A stretch of 7,314 nucleotides of DNA from Methanoregula sp. (lineage in GTDB: Archaea > Halobacteriota > Methanomicrobia > Methanomicrobiales > Methanospirillaceae). Below are positions 1-5,704 of the stretch, piece after piece. The position numbers and the translations under genes were made by a program. Position 1 is the first letter of the stretch. Each line of letters starts with the position of its first letter. Location of the stretch: positions 1-7,314 of the forward strand of contig NZ_PIZH01000076.1 in assembly GCF_002835825.1 (NCBI RefSeq). The letters are read 5' to 3'. The notes below the pieces were generated by a model. That model saw only the letters and a program-made list of their open reading frames with translations. It made no database searches and had not been told where the DNA came from.

Positions 1-1380
1 GGCAATGACCGAGTACAGGTCTTTCCAGTTCGACCGCCCCAAAACCCGCTCCGCCTCGGTCCCGGGCATCAGCATCTCACCGTCGGTTGTAATGTATCCC
101 TCGTCGATGAGATGCCGGATCAGCTGTTCCAGCTCCGCTTTCCGGATCCCGGAAAATGCCGGCCGGGCAAGAAGGGTTTTGATCAGGGTTCCCCGCCCCC
201 TACGCCCGCCATGCAAGGCGAGAAAGAGCTGCTGGAGCAGGACATTGAAGGGGCGCTCCGGCGGGTGCAGGCCCTCGACCCTGCGGTCGATGGCGCACTC
301 GATGATAGCACAGCTGCAGAGCAGCTGGCAGGGGGTTTCCAGCACAAAGACAACAAACGCCGGCCGTCCCCGCCTCCCGCTCCTGCCCATCCGCTGGAGA
401 AAGGACGATACGGTATCCGGGGGGCCCACCTGCACCACGACATCCAGGTCGCCGATGTCGATCCCGAGCTCGAGCGTGCTCGTACAAATGATGCAGGCCC
501 CCTCCTCGGACAGGAACGCATCCTCGGCCGTCTTTCGCATCTCCGTTGAAAGAGACGAGTGATGGATGTGAAGGTTCCGTACCCGCCCGGAGAGAGCTTC
601 CATGAGGTGCTCAGCCCCACTCCGGCTGTTGACAAAGACCAGCGCCTTTCTCCCGGCAAGGACCCGTACCAGCGCACTCGTCCGCCGGTCCTCGTCCGGC
701 TCGATGATGAACGAGAAGTGTTTTTCTTTTGGTGCCAAGGCGACCTCGACCAGTTCCTGACCCAGCCTCCCGCCCGAGAACCAGGAGAGGATCTCCTGCG
801 GGTTCCCGGCCGTGGCAGAGAGACCGATCCGCTGGATCTTCCGCCCGGCAAGTTCGTCAAGCCGGTCCAGCAGCACCCTGAGATGGACGCCCCGGTCGGT
901 CTCCACGAATGCGTGGAGCTCGTCGACGATGACAAAACGCACCTGCCGTAGGTCCTGTGAGAGTGTTCGCTCCTGGAGGAGGACCTCGAGCGACTCGGGT
1001 GTGATCATCAGGAAATGGGGCGGCTCCCCTTTCCATGACCTCCCCCCTTTTTTGACATCGCCATGCCATTTCATCACCGACAGCGATGCCGGCAGGCAGA
1101 ATGCCGAGAACCGTTCTTCCTGGTCATTGATCAGCGCCTTTAAGGGCGCGATGTACAGGCAGGCTACCCCGGGCAGGCCCTGCTTCAGGACCGCATCCAT
1201 CACTGGTATCAGGGCGGCCTCGGACTTTCCCCCGGCAGTAGGGGCGATGACCAGCGTGTCGTTCCCCCCTGAGATGGCGACACAGGCCCGCTCCTGCACC
1301 TCGCGGAGCTCCGACCAGCCAAGCCGCTGTGAGAGCACCTGCCGGAGGGACTCGTGCAGGCTGGAGAAGACGGATGCCAC
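1..1380 (-). CDS. Lhr-like superfamily 2 DEAD/DEAH-box helicase, 3' part outside the window
   Basis: ATP-dependent nucleic-acid helicase, probably acting in DNA repair or recombination like other Lhr-family proteins. The frame is open for 460 codons and leaves the window at position 1. Helicase motifs appear in order: Q-like residue Gln29, motif I APTAGGKS (46-53), Ia APLKALIND (78-86), Ib TPESLE (127-132), II DELH (153-156), III SAT (188-190), IV LVFVNSR (247-253), V STLELGIDIG (301-310) and VI QRMGRSGRRG (329-338). Motifs V and VI are of Lhr type. Residues from about 380 resemble the winged-helix region that follows the RecA domains. The start is GTG at 1380: an in-frame TAG lies upstream, no in-frame ATG intervenes, and CAGGT at 1387-1391 can serve as a weak ribosome binding site. 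It is transcribed divergently from the symporter genes. Motif I has Ala-Gly-Gly before the Lys, closer to Hel308/Ski2-type loops than to GSGKT. The family call is firm; the exact role is inference. Confidence 0.9.
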   Translation of the reverse strand, partial: MASVFSSLHESLRQVLSQRLGWSELREVQERACVAISGGNDTLVIAPTAGGKSEAALIPVMDAVLKQGLPGVACLYIAPLKALINDQEERFSAFCLPASLSVMKWHGDVKKGGRSWKGEPPHFLMITPESLEVLLQERTLSQDLRQVRFVIVDELHAFVETDRGVHLRVLLDRLDELAGRKIQRIGLSATAGNPQEILSWFSGGRLGQELVEVALAPKEKHFSFIIEPDEDRRTSALVRVLAGRKALVFVNSRSGAEHLMEALSGRVRNLHIHHSSLSTEMRKTAEDAFLSEEGACIICTSTLELGIDIGDLDVVVQVGPPDTVSSFLQRMGRSGRRGRPAFVVFVLETPCQLLCSCAIIECAIDRRVEGLHPPERPFNVLLQQLFLALHGGRRGRGTLIKTLLARPAFSGIRKAELEQLIRHLIDEGYITTDGEMLMPGTEAERVLGRSNWKDLYSVIA

Positions 1381-1489
1381 GGTTGTACCTGAAGGATGGT
1401 TATGCCTCCACCGATAAGGTCTTTTGCGCGGGCTTGCGATTTCGTGCTACAACATAGCATTGTACAGGGATGTGCACCAGCGTATCATT

Positions 1490-1505
1490 GAAAACCGTTA
1501 AATAG
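1490..1505 (+). promoter_or_regulatory. BRE/TATA promoter for the small protein-symporter operon
   Basis: GAAAACCG (purine/A-rich BRE-like) is followed directly by TTAAATAG at 1498-1505, a good archaeal TATA box. A start about 25 nt downstream falls near 1525-1530, giving a leader of roughly 140 nt before the 41-codon gene at 1669. That leader is long for an archaeon and holds a short ORF and a stem-loop. Confidence 0.55.
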
Positions 1506-1535
1506 AGTGGTCTTCAGATTTAGATCCGGTAAACA

Positions 1536-1604
1536 ATGAGGTCGCAAAGGGCTTGTTCTACTGTTTCTTTCATGAGCCCGTGCTACGCATTCTTCTTTAG
1601 ATAG
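1536..1604 (+). other. Possible 22-codon leader ORF upstream of the symporter operon
   Basis: ATG at 1536 opens a 22-codon frame rich in Ser, Cys and Phe (it ends YAFFFR) that stops with TAG at 1602-1604. The last base of the stop is the first base of the following stem-loop. It lies about 10 nt downstream of the predicted transcription start and has only a weak ribosome binding site (CCGGT). The placement suggests a leader peptide, but a frame this short can occur by chance and no codon bias supports it. Confidence 0.2.
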
Positions 1605-1629
1605 GGGACCGTCGTTCTGTTTGGTCCCC
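1604..1629 (+). promoter_or_regulatory. Stem-loop in the 5' leader of the symporter operon
   Basis: GGGGACC (1604-1610) pairs perfectly with GGTCCCC (1623-1629) around a 12-nt loop. It sits about 40 nt before the first structural gene. No T-run follows, so it is not an obvious terminator. It may shape translation or mRNA stability; no known riboswitch is recognised. Confidence 0.4.
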
Positions 1630-1668
1630 GTGTATTGTCGCAATGAAGAGTTTACCAGAGGTTTTTCT

Positions 1669-1794
1669 ATGCTCTTTGGAATTCCTGATTTACAGATAGT
1701 GCTCGGCTATGGGCTGTCCATCGGATTAGCCCTGGCGTGTATCGTGTACGGCTGGCTGTACTGGAACGAGGGGGACGGCGGTAATGGCAGTTAA
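1669..1794 (+). CDS. Small single-span membrane protein, symporter accessory subunit
   Basis: A 41-residue protein starting MLFGIPDLQIVLGYGLSIG. It has one hydrophobic segment (about residues 8-31), then an acidic, glycine-rich tail after YWNEGD. A ribosome binding site AGAGGT at 1657-1662 lies 6 nt before the ATG. Its last 11 nt overlap the start of the symporter gene, which implies translational coupling and joint function. Small membrane proteins encoded just upstream of sodium:solute symporters are a known arrangement, for example the small partners of the acetate and pantothenate transporters in bacteria. This one is thus probably a subunit or stabiliser of the next protein. The role is inferred from overlap and topology, not from a conserved catalytic motif. 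Confidence 0.75.
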   Translation: MLFGIPDLQIVLGYGLSIGLALACIVYGWLYWNEGDGGNGS

Positions 1795-3349
1795 TACGCT
1801 GACGATGACGGCGCTGGTGCTCATCTACCTTGCCGCCACCCTCATCATCGGCTACCTCGGGTACAAGAAGACGAAAAGCTCCGAGGACTACCTGGTTGCC
1901 GGGCGGTGCAGCCATCCGGTGATCATCGCCCTGTCGTATGGTGCAACATTCATCTCCACGTCCGCTATCATCGGGTTCGGGGGACAGGCGGCAAACCTCG
2001 GCATGAGCCTGATCTGGCTCACGGTGCTGAATATCGGTGTCGGTATCCTGCTCGCGTTCGTCCTCTTCGGCAAGAAGACCCGGGAGATCGGCCACCGCCT
2101 TTCTGCAGTCACGTTCCCGGACCTGATGTGCAAGATCTACAAGTCCCCGGTCCTCCAGTACATTGCCGGGTTCATCATCGTTGTCTCGATGCCGCTGTAT
2201 ACTGCTGCGATCCTCATCGGCGGAGCACGGTTCATCGAGCCCACGCTCGGGATCGATTACACGACAGCCCTAATCCTCTTTGCCGTCATCACCGCGGGGT
2301 ATGTGGTCTTTGGCGGGCTGATTGCCGTTATGTATACCGATGCCTTCCAGGGGACCATCATGCTGATCGGTATGACCGTCCTGCTTGCGCTCACGCTGGT
2401 GGCTGTCGGGGGATGGACCACCGGGGCGACTGCTCTCACCAATATGGCTGACCTTGTGCCCAAGGCCCTTGCGAGCCAGGGCATGACCGGCTGGACAACG
2501 ATGCCGGAACTCGGTTCTCCCATCTGGTTCACGGTCATCACCACGCTTGTCCTCGGTGTGGGTATCGGCGTGCTCGCCCAGCCGCAGCTCGTGGTCCGGT
2601 TCATGACGGCAAAGGACAACAAGTCGCTGAACCGGGCAATCCTCGTCGGGGGGCCGTTCATCCTGATGATGACCGGTGTCGCCTTCACGGTCGGTGCGCT
2701 TTCCAACGTGTACTTCTACCAGACCTCGGGCAAGATAGCGATTGATGCTGCCGGAGGAAATGTGGATGCCATCATGCCGCTCTTCATCAACCAGGCCATG
2801 CCCGAGATCTTTGTCGTCATCTTCATGTTAACGCTCCTCTCGGCAGCCATGTCCACGCTCTCCGCCCTGTATCATGCCATGGGAACGGCTCTGATCTGCG
2901 ACCTCTGGGGCCGCGGAAAGGAATGTGCCCTCTCCTTAAAGGCACACCAGGCGGGGATCGTCATCATGATGGTCCTCTCAACAATCCTGGCCTTGCTCAT
3001 GCCTATCAGTATCATTGCCCGGGCCACCGTCATGTTTATGGGGCTCTGCGCCTGCGCCTTCCTGCCGGCCTTTGCAGTGGGAGTCTATGCTAAGGCACCG
3101 TCGACCAAAGCGGCGTTATACAGCATGGTCACCGGCGCTGTCGTCTGGTTTGTCTGGACTGCGTTCTTCCATGCAGCGGAGGCAAAACCTCTGGGCCTCT
3201 GCCAGGCACTCTTCGGCAAGGTCACGCTCCTTGGTGCACCGTGGACCGCGGTGGACCCGATCGTGATTGCGCTCCCGATCTCACTCATCGTCATGGTGGT
3301 CATGCAAGTGCAGGCCGGAAAGGCACAGCCGGCTGCTACAGCCGTATAA
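1784..3349 (+). CDS. Sodium:solute symporter (SSS family) permease
   Basis: A 521-residue integral membrane protein that imports an organic solute by coupling to sodium (or proton) influx. Hydrophobic segments run through the whole length, fitting about 13 transmembrane helices with the LeuT-like fold usual for this family. Family hallmarks include an N-terminal helix followed by KKTKSSEDYLVAGR, the signature GGLIAVMYTDAFQG at residues 177-190, and AAMSTLSA at 354-361. The Ser-Thr pair S357/T358 in that last motif corresponds to the sodium-site residues in helix 8 of characterised members. The length is typical. The start is ATG at 1784 with GAGGGG at 1768-1773 as ribosome binding site inside the preceding small gene. 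The substrate cannot be read from the sequence: amino acid, carboxylate and vitamin carriers all look alike at this level. Confidence 0.92.
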   Translation: MAVNTLTMTALVLIYLAATLIIGYLGYKKTKSSEDYLVAGRCSHPVIIALSYGATFISTSAIIGFGGQAANLGMSLIWLTVLNIGVGILLAFVLFGKKTREIGHRLSAVTFPDLMCKIYKSPVLQYIAGFIIVVSMPLYTAAILIGGARFIEPTLGIDYTTALILFAVITAGYVVFGGLIAVMYTDAFQGTIMLIGMTVLLALTLVAVGGWTTGATALTNMADLVPKALASQGMTGWTTMPELGSPIWFTVITTLVLGVGIGVLAQPQLVVRFMTAKDNKSLNRAILVGGPFILMMTGVAFTVGALSNVYFYQTSGKIAIDAAGGNVDAIMPLFINQAMPEIFVVIFMLTLLSAAMSTLSALYHAMGTALICDLWGRGKECALSLKAHQAGIVIMMVLSTILALLMPISIIARATVMFMGLCACAFLPAFAVGVYAKAPSTKAALYSMVTGAVVWFVWTAFFHAAEAKPLGLCQALFGKVTLLGAPWTAVDPIVIALPISLIVMVVMQVQAGKAQPAATAV

Positions 3350-3367
3350 GCGGGAAAACCGTACCGT

Positions 3368-3409
3368 GGGAGCGCCCGGCTTACGGGCTCCCTTGGAGAA
3401 ACTTTTTTT
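3368..3409 (+). terminator. Hairpin plus T-tract after the symporter gene
   Basis: GGGA and GCCCG (from 3368, with a 2-nt bulge) pair with CGGGC and TCCC ending at 3392. A run of seven T follows at 3403-3409. T-runs terminate archaeal transcription. The next gene starts only 23 nt further on and has no convincing promoter of its own, so termination here may be partial. Confidence 0.5.
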
Positions 3410-3432
3410 GCCGGCACACTGAAGAGATAACC

Positions 3433-3765
3433 ATGGAACTCGCACACCAGAAGTGCACCACGTATAAAGCAGGATCCCCCCCTCTCACAAGAAAGGATAC
3501 CCTCGAATATCTTGCACAGGTGCCGGGCTGGACCTTGAAAAACGGCCACATTTCCAGAACCTTCACGCTGGCTGATGCATCGGCCTGCATCGCGTTTTTT
3601 GGCGAGATTGCAGCCCTCGCAACCGAGGAGGGGCATTTTCCGGATATCTGCATGCGGGAGTCCCGGTATGTCGATGTCTCCCTGTATACCTATCCTGCAG
3701 GCGGGCTCACCCTGAACGATTTCATCATTGCTGCCCGGCTCAATGCGAAAGACACCGCACAATAA
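3433..3765 (+). CDS. Pterin-4a-carbinolamine dehydratase-like protein with altered active site
   Basis: A 110-residue protein of the PCD/DCoH family (COG2154). The family dehydrates 4a-hydroxytetrahydropterin; in organisms without aromatic hydroxylases related proteins have been linked to molybdopterin metabolism. Visible hallmarks are an N-terminal PPLT, a PGW motif at 31-33, the helix with EEGHFPDI (65-72), and AGGLTLNDF (89-97). The usual active site has His-His in the HHP motif and a third His just before the GGLT strand. Here H68 is kept, but the second His is Phe69 and the third is Tyr87. ATG at 3433 is chosen because it gives the standard family length; GAAGAGAT before it is a plausible ribosome binding site, and an earlier in-frame ATG at 3241 lies inside the symporter gene. 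The fold assignment is strong; catalytic activity is uncertain. Confidence 0.88.
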   Translation: MELAHQKCTTYKAGSPPLTRKDTLEYLAQVPGWTLKNGHISRTFTLADASACIAFFGEIAALATEEGHFPDICMRESRYVDVSLYTYPAGGLTLNDFIIAARLNAKDTAQ

Positions 3766-3773
3766 GACACTTC

Positions 3774-3791
3774 TTTTTGATAGGATTTTTT
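3774..3791 (+). terminator. Tandem T-runs ending the symporter/dehydratase unit
   Basis: A T5 run (3774-3778) and a T6 run (3786-3791) begin 8 nt after the stop codon of the dehydratase-like gene. Such pairs of T-tracts are typical archaeal transcription stops. Confidence 0.5.
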
Positions 3792-3827
3792 GACTGGATT
3801 GGTTACGCGGGAACAACCAGATCCAGC

Positions 3828-4051
3828 TCAGGTTTTTCAAAATAATTTCCGGTTTGAAAATTTTTTCGCGTGAAAAAAATCCGGAATGAAAATCTGCCCC
3901 TGTCCGACCCCCCTTGGCTTCGTGTGGAGGGGATTTTTGGAGATTTAACGTCACAGATTCCACACGAAATTAAGGTAATTTTCGCGTACCCGAAAAGGGG
4001 GGTCGGGCAGGGGCAAACCGGAAAAATTTGATCAGGTTTGAAAAATTATTC
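3828..4051. repeat. Nested inverted-repeat element between the dehydratase-like gene and tRNA-Leu
   Basis: This stretch has no credible gene but dense symmetry. The 21-nt arm at 3895-3915 is the reverse complement of 3995-4015 except for one position that would be a U-G pair in plus-strand RNA. Inside it, TTCGTGTGGA (3919-3928) matches TCCACACGAA (3959-3968). Outside it, TTTCCGGTTTG (3846-3856) matches CAAACCGGAAA (4014-4024). A small hairpin TTTTTTC-gcgt-GAAAAAA occupies 3861-3878. The whole is bracketed by TCAGGTTT at 3828-3835 and 4032-4039 and by a 15-of-17 direct repeat (3851-3867 and 4035-4051). A small non-autonomous mobile element or a structured RNA would both explain it. Confidence 0.6.
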
Positions 4052-4064
4052 ATGCGATCCACTG

Positions 4065-4070
4065 AAAAAA
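4065..4070 (-). terminator. T-run downstream of tRNA-Leu
   Basis: Six T on the minus strand (A at 4065-4070) lie about 16 nt past the 3' end of the tRNA, a plausible stop for its transcript. Confidence 0.4.
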
Positions 4071-4085
4071 TCGTTCAGGAAAAGA

Positions 4086-4168
4086 TGCGAGAAGCAGGAG
4101 TTGAACCTGCGAACCCCTTCGGGAACAGATCTTGAGTCTGCCTCTGTTGGCCACTTAGATATTCTCGC
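4086..4168 (-). tRNA. tRNA-Leu, anticodon CAA
   Basis: The minus strand folds as a class II tRNA. The acceptor stem is GCGAGAA with TTCTCGC (7 bp), with discriminator A at 4086. The anticodon stem GCAGA/TCTGT closes the loop CTCAAGA, whose anticodon CAA reads Leu codon UUG. A long variable arm carries CCC-GAAG-GGG. The T arm is GCAGG-TTCAACT-CCTGC. The 3' CCA is not encoded and must be added after transcription, as is common in archaea. The long variable arm supports Leu over other identities, and no intron interrupts the anticodon loop. Confidence 0.95.
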
Positions 4169-4193
4169 GCAGAATAGTATGGGGGAGAGGAGA

Positions 4194-4206
4194 GTAAAAG
4201 GCTTTC
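4194..4206 (-). promoter_or_regulatory. Weak TATA-like promoter for tRNA-Leu
   Basis: On the minus strand GAAAGC is followed by CTTTTAC, centred about 29 nt upstream of the mature tRNA 5' end. The spacing and the A-rich upstream part fit an archaeal BRE/TATA pair, but the TATA match is poor. Confidence 0.3.
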
Positions 4207-4236
4207 ACAGGACACAAAATCCCGTTTCCCACACCC

Positions 4237-4243
4237 TTAATTA
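4237..4243 (+). promoter_or_regulatory. TATA box of the CPBP gene, probably leaderless
   Basis: TTAATTA is centred 22 nt before the ATG at 4262 and 28 nt before the second ATG at 4268. Transcription would thus begin at or next to the start codon. No ribosome binding site precedes either ATG, which supports a leaderless mRNA. Confidence 0.45.
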
Positions 4244-4261
4244 CCAAAATATCCCCATTAA

Positions 4262-5425
4262 ATGAGCATGATTGAGCGCTTGTGGCAGAGCCGTTACCGC
4301 AATCTCCTCATCGCAGTCCCGGTAATCGTATTTTTCCTCATCGTACTGGCACTCTCAGGTTCTGAGGTCCTGGGCGGGGACCTTGGGGAATTCGTGCTTG
4401 CCGGCGGAATGGTCGCACCCTTTGTCATCCTCGCCTTCCTTGCCTATACGGGGGAGGAATACCGCTGGGCCCGGTACACCGCAGTCCTCTGGCTCCTTCT
4501 TATCCTCTTCTGCATCTGGGCCGTGACCTTTATCGTCACCCTTGCACCGGTAATCAGTCTCTCCGGTGACGAGGCAGCTCTCGACGCGTACCTTGAGACG
4601 CAGCCTCCGGAATCGATGGGCCTCGTACTCCTTGTCTCGCTCGGGGCGGTTCTTGCCTGTCTCCTCGGATTCTTCCGACGGTTCCGGGGGCTCCTGTCCC
4701 GCGTCCTGCCGTTCAACCCGGATTCGTTTGCCCACACCATTGGTCTTGTCTGTGTCATCGCGCTCATCGTTCTTCCGGTTGTCCCGCTGGCCGTCACCGG
4801 CAATGCACCGTTCCTGGACGCCGGGCTGCAGAAAACCCTTGGTATCGGGAGCGAGGAGCCGGGTTCCAGCGTGAAGCTCGACCTCTTCACCCTCATCTGG
4901 ACAACCCTTGCCTCGTTCTTCTTTGTCGGGCTCTGGGTGAGAAAAGACCTTCCGGCAACGCTGTTGCGTCTTGGCCTGGTCCAACCTTCCGCCCGGCAGG
5001 TTGCCCTCGGGATCGGCGCAGGCCTCCTCCTCGTAGGAGCCTTTACGGTAATTGACGATCTCCTGGTACAGCTCTTCATTGCCTGCGGTATCACCGTGAC
5101 GGACGAGGCTTTGGTGAGCAACCTGTTTATTGTCTCCTTCACGCCGCTTGCGGCGATCGTGGCGTCAGTCACTGCCGGGCTTGGCGAAGAACTCTCGGTC
5201 CGGGGTGTGATCCAGCCCCGGTTCGGTATCCTCCTTGCGGCACTGGTCTTTGCATCCCTGCATGCGTACCAGTATGCGTGGGACGGGGTCATCGAAGTCT
5301 TCCTCATCGGCCTCTGCTTCGGCGTACTCCGGCAGTACACCAACACCTCCACGAGCGCCATAGCGCATGGTGTCTACGATCTCGTGCTCTTCTCCCTCAT
5401 CATGGCGGGGATCACGAGTATTTAG
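4262..5425 (+). CDS. CPBP-family intramembrane metalloprotease-like protein
   Basis: A 387-residue polytopic membrane protein. The C-terminal third holds the CPBP (CAAX protease and bacteriocin-processing, Abi) signature in order: GEELSVRG at 308-315 (EExxxR, motif 1), FASLH at 330-334 (motif 2) and AHGVYD at 368-373 (motif 3, His plus acidic residue). These Glu and His residues form the metal-dependent active site in characterised members such as the archaeal Rce1 homologue, so the protein is predicted to be active. The N-terminal part has several further hydrophobic segments (about 14-31, 44-62, 74-97, 118-137, 158-179) that I do not assign to a family, making the protein longer than the minimal CPBP domain. 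Start ATG 4262 or 4268 cannot be separated; there is no ribosome binding site. The substrate is unknown. It stands alone, convergent with polC. Confidence 0.85.
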   Translation: MSMIERLWQSRYRNLLIAVPVIVFFLIVLALSGSEVLGGDLGEFVLAGGMVAPFVILAFLAYTGEEYRWARYTAVLWLLLILFCIWAVTFIVTLAPVISLSGDEAALDAYLETQPPESMGLVLLVSLGAVLACLLGFFRRFRGLLSRVLPFNPDSFAHTIGLVCVIALIVLPVVPLAVTGNAPFLDAGLQKTLGIGSEEPGSSVKLDLFTLIWTTLASFFFVGLWVRKDLPATLLRLGLVQPSARQVALGIGAGLLLVGAFTVIDDLLVQLFIACGITVTDEALVSNLFIVSFTPLAAIVASVTAGLGEELSVRGVIQPRFGILLAALVFASLHAYQYAWDGVIEVFLIGLCFGVLRQYTNTSTSAIAHGVYDLVLFSLIMAGITSI

Positions 5426-5440
5426 TGAGGGGGACGGGAG

Positions 5441-5664
5441 GAGTTCGAGAAGAAGAAGCTTTCCGTAGAATTTCTGCGACTCTCCACTTGGTCGAAGAGC
5501 CCTTCGGGCTCTTCTCGCGGTTCGAGTCTGATGACTTTCACCGACTCGAAGAACGCTGCAGGCTCCTCTTGAACGTCGGGTCTGATGACCCTCCGCTAGT
5601 CGAAGAACCCTGCGGGTTCTTCGAAGAACTTCGTTCTTCTCATCTCACAAGTCTGATGACTTGT
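5441..5664. repeat. Array of hairpin units with 54-nt period
   Basis: This is the 3' intergenic space between two convergent genes. Each unit has a type-A hairpin beginning GAAGA and, 32 nt later, a type-B hairpin built on GTC-TGAT-GAC. Type-A starts are at 5494, 5548 and 5602, exactly 54 nt apart. Type-B GTC starts are at 5526, 5580 and 5651. Perfect stems are GAAGAGCCC/GGGCTCTTC (5494-5514), GAAGAACCC/GGGTTCTTC (5602-5622), GGGTC/GACCC (5578-5591) and ACAAGTC/GACTTGT (5647-5664). The second A hairpin (5548-5571) is decayed. Unit 3 carries an extra 17-nt hairpin at 5623-5639. A worn copy seems to precede the array: 5473-5493 resembles 5581-5601. Stem sequences differ between units while pairing is kept. 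It may end transcripts from both sides; the role is unproven. Confidence 0.8.
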
Positions 5665-5677
5665 TCGATTCTCCAGC

Positions 5678-5703
5678 CTGCCCTTCCCTTGCGGGAACGG
5701 CAG
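5678..5703 (-). terminator. Stem-loop directly after the polC stop codon
   Basis: CTGCC and TTCCC (5678-5688) pair with GGGAA and GGCAG (5693-5703), with one C/C mismatch and a four-base loop. It begins 1 nt past the polC stop codon on the minus strand. It may protect or define the 3' end of the mRNA; no T-run follows closely. Confidence 0.4.
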
Positions 5704-5704
5704 T

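Noticed and set aside
183..935. A 250-codon minus-strand frame inside the helicase region
   Set aside because: It is a shifted shadow of the helicase gene: Ser/Arg/Gly-rich with no family motif, whereas the frame opened by GTG 1380 carries all helicase motifs in order.
3085..3963. A 292-codon minus-strand frame
   Set aside because: It lies antisense to the symporter end, the dehydratase-like gene and the structured element; its composition is low quality and no domain is visible.
3780..4086. Attachment site of an integrated element at tRNA-Leu
   Set aside because: No second copy of the tRNA 3' end and no integrase gene are visible in the window.
4038..4265. A 75-codon plus-strand frame
   Set aside because: It runs straight across the tRNA-Leu gene on the opposite strand and has no ribosome binding site.
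4355..5361. Long minus-strand frames (209 and 305 codons) opposite the CPBP gene
   Set aside because: They are antisense shadows produced by codon bias in a GC-rich gene; composition is charged or Arg/Thr-rich without domains, while the plus frame has CPBP motifs and membrane spans.
5526..5660. C/D box guide RNA reading of the repeated TCTGATGAC
   Set aside because: Each copy contains CTGA overlapping TGATGA, but a guide RNA needs separate C and D boxes with guide spacers between them, and here the TGAT is the loop of a short palindrome.
5494..5664. CRISPR array
   Set aside because: Unit spacing is regular, but there are no identical repeats alternating with unrelated spacers; the units are similar along their length and vary mainly in paired positions.
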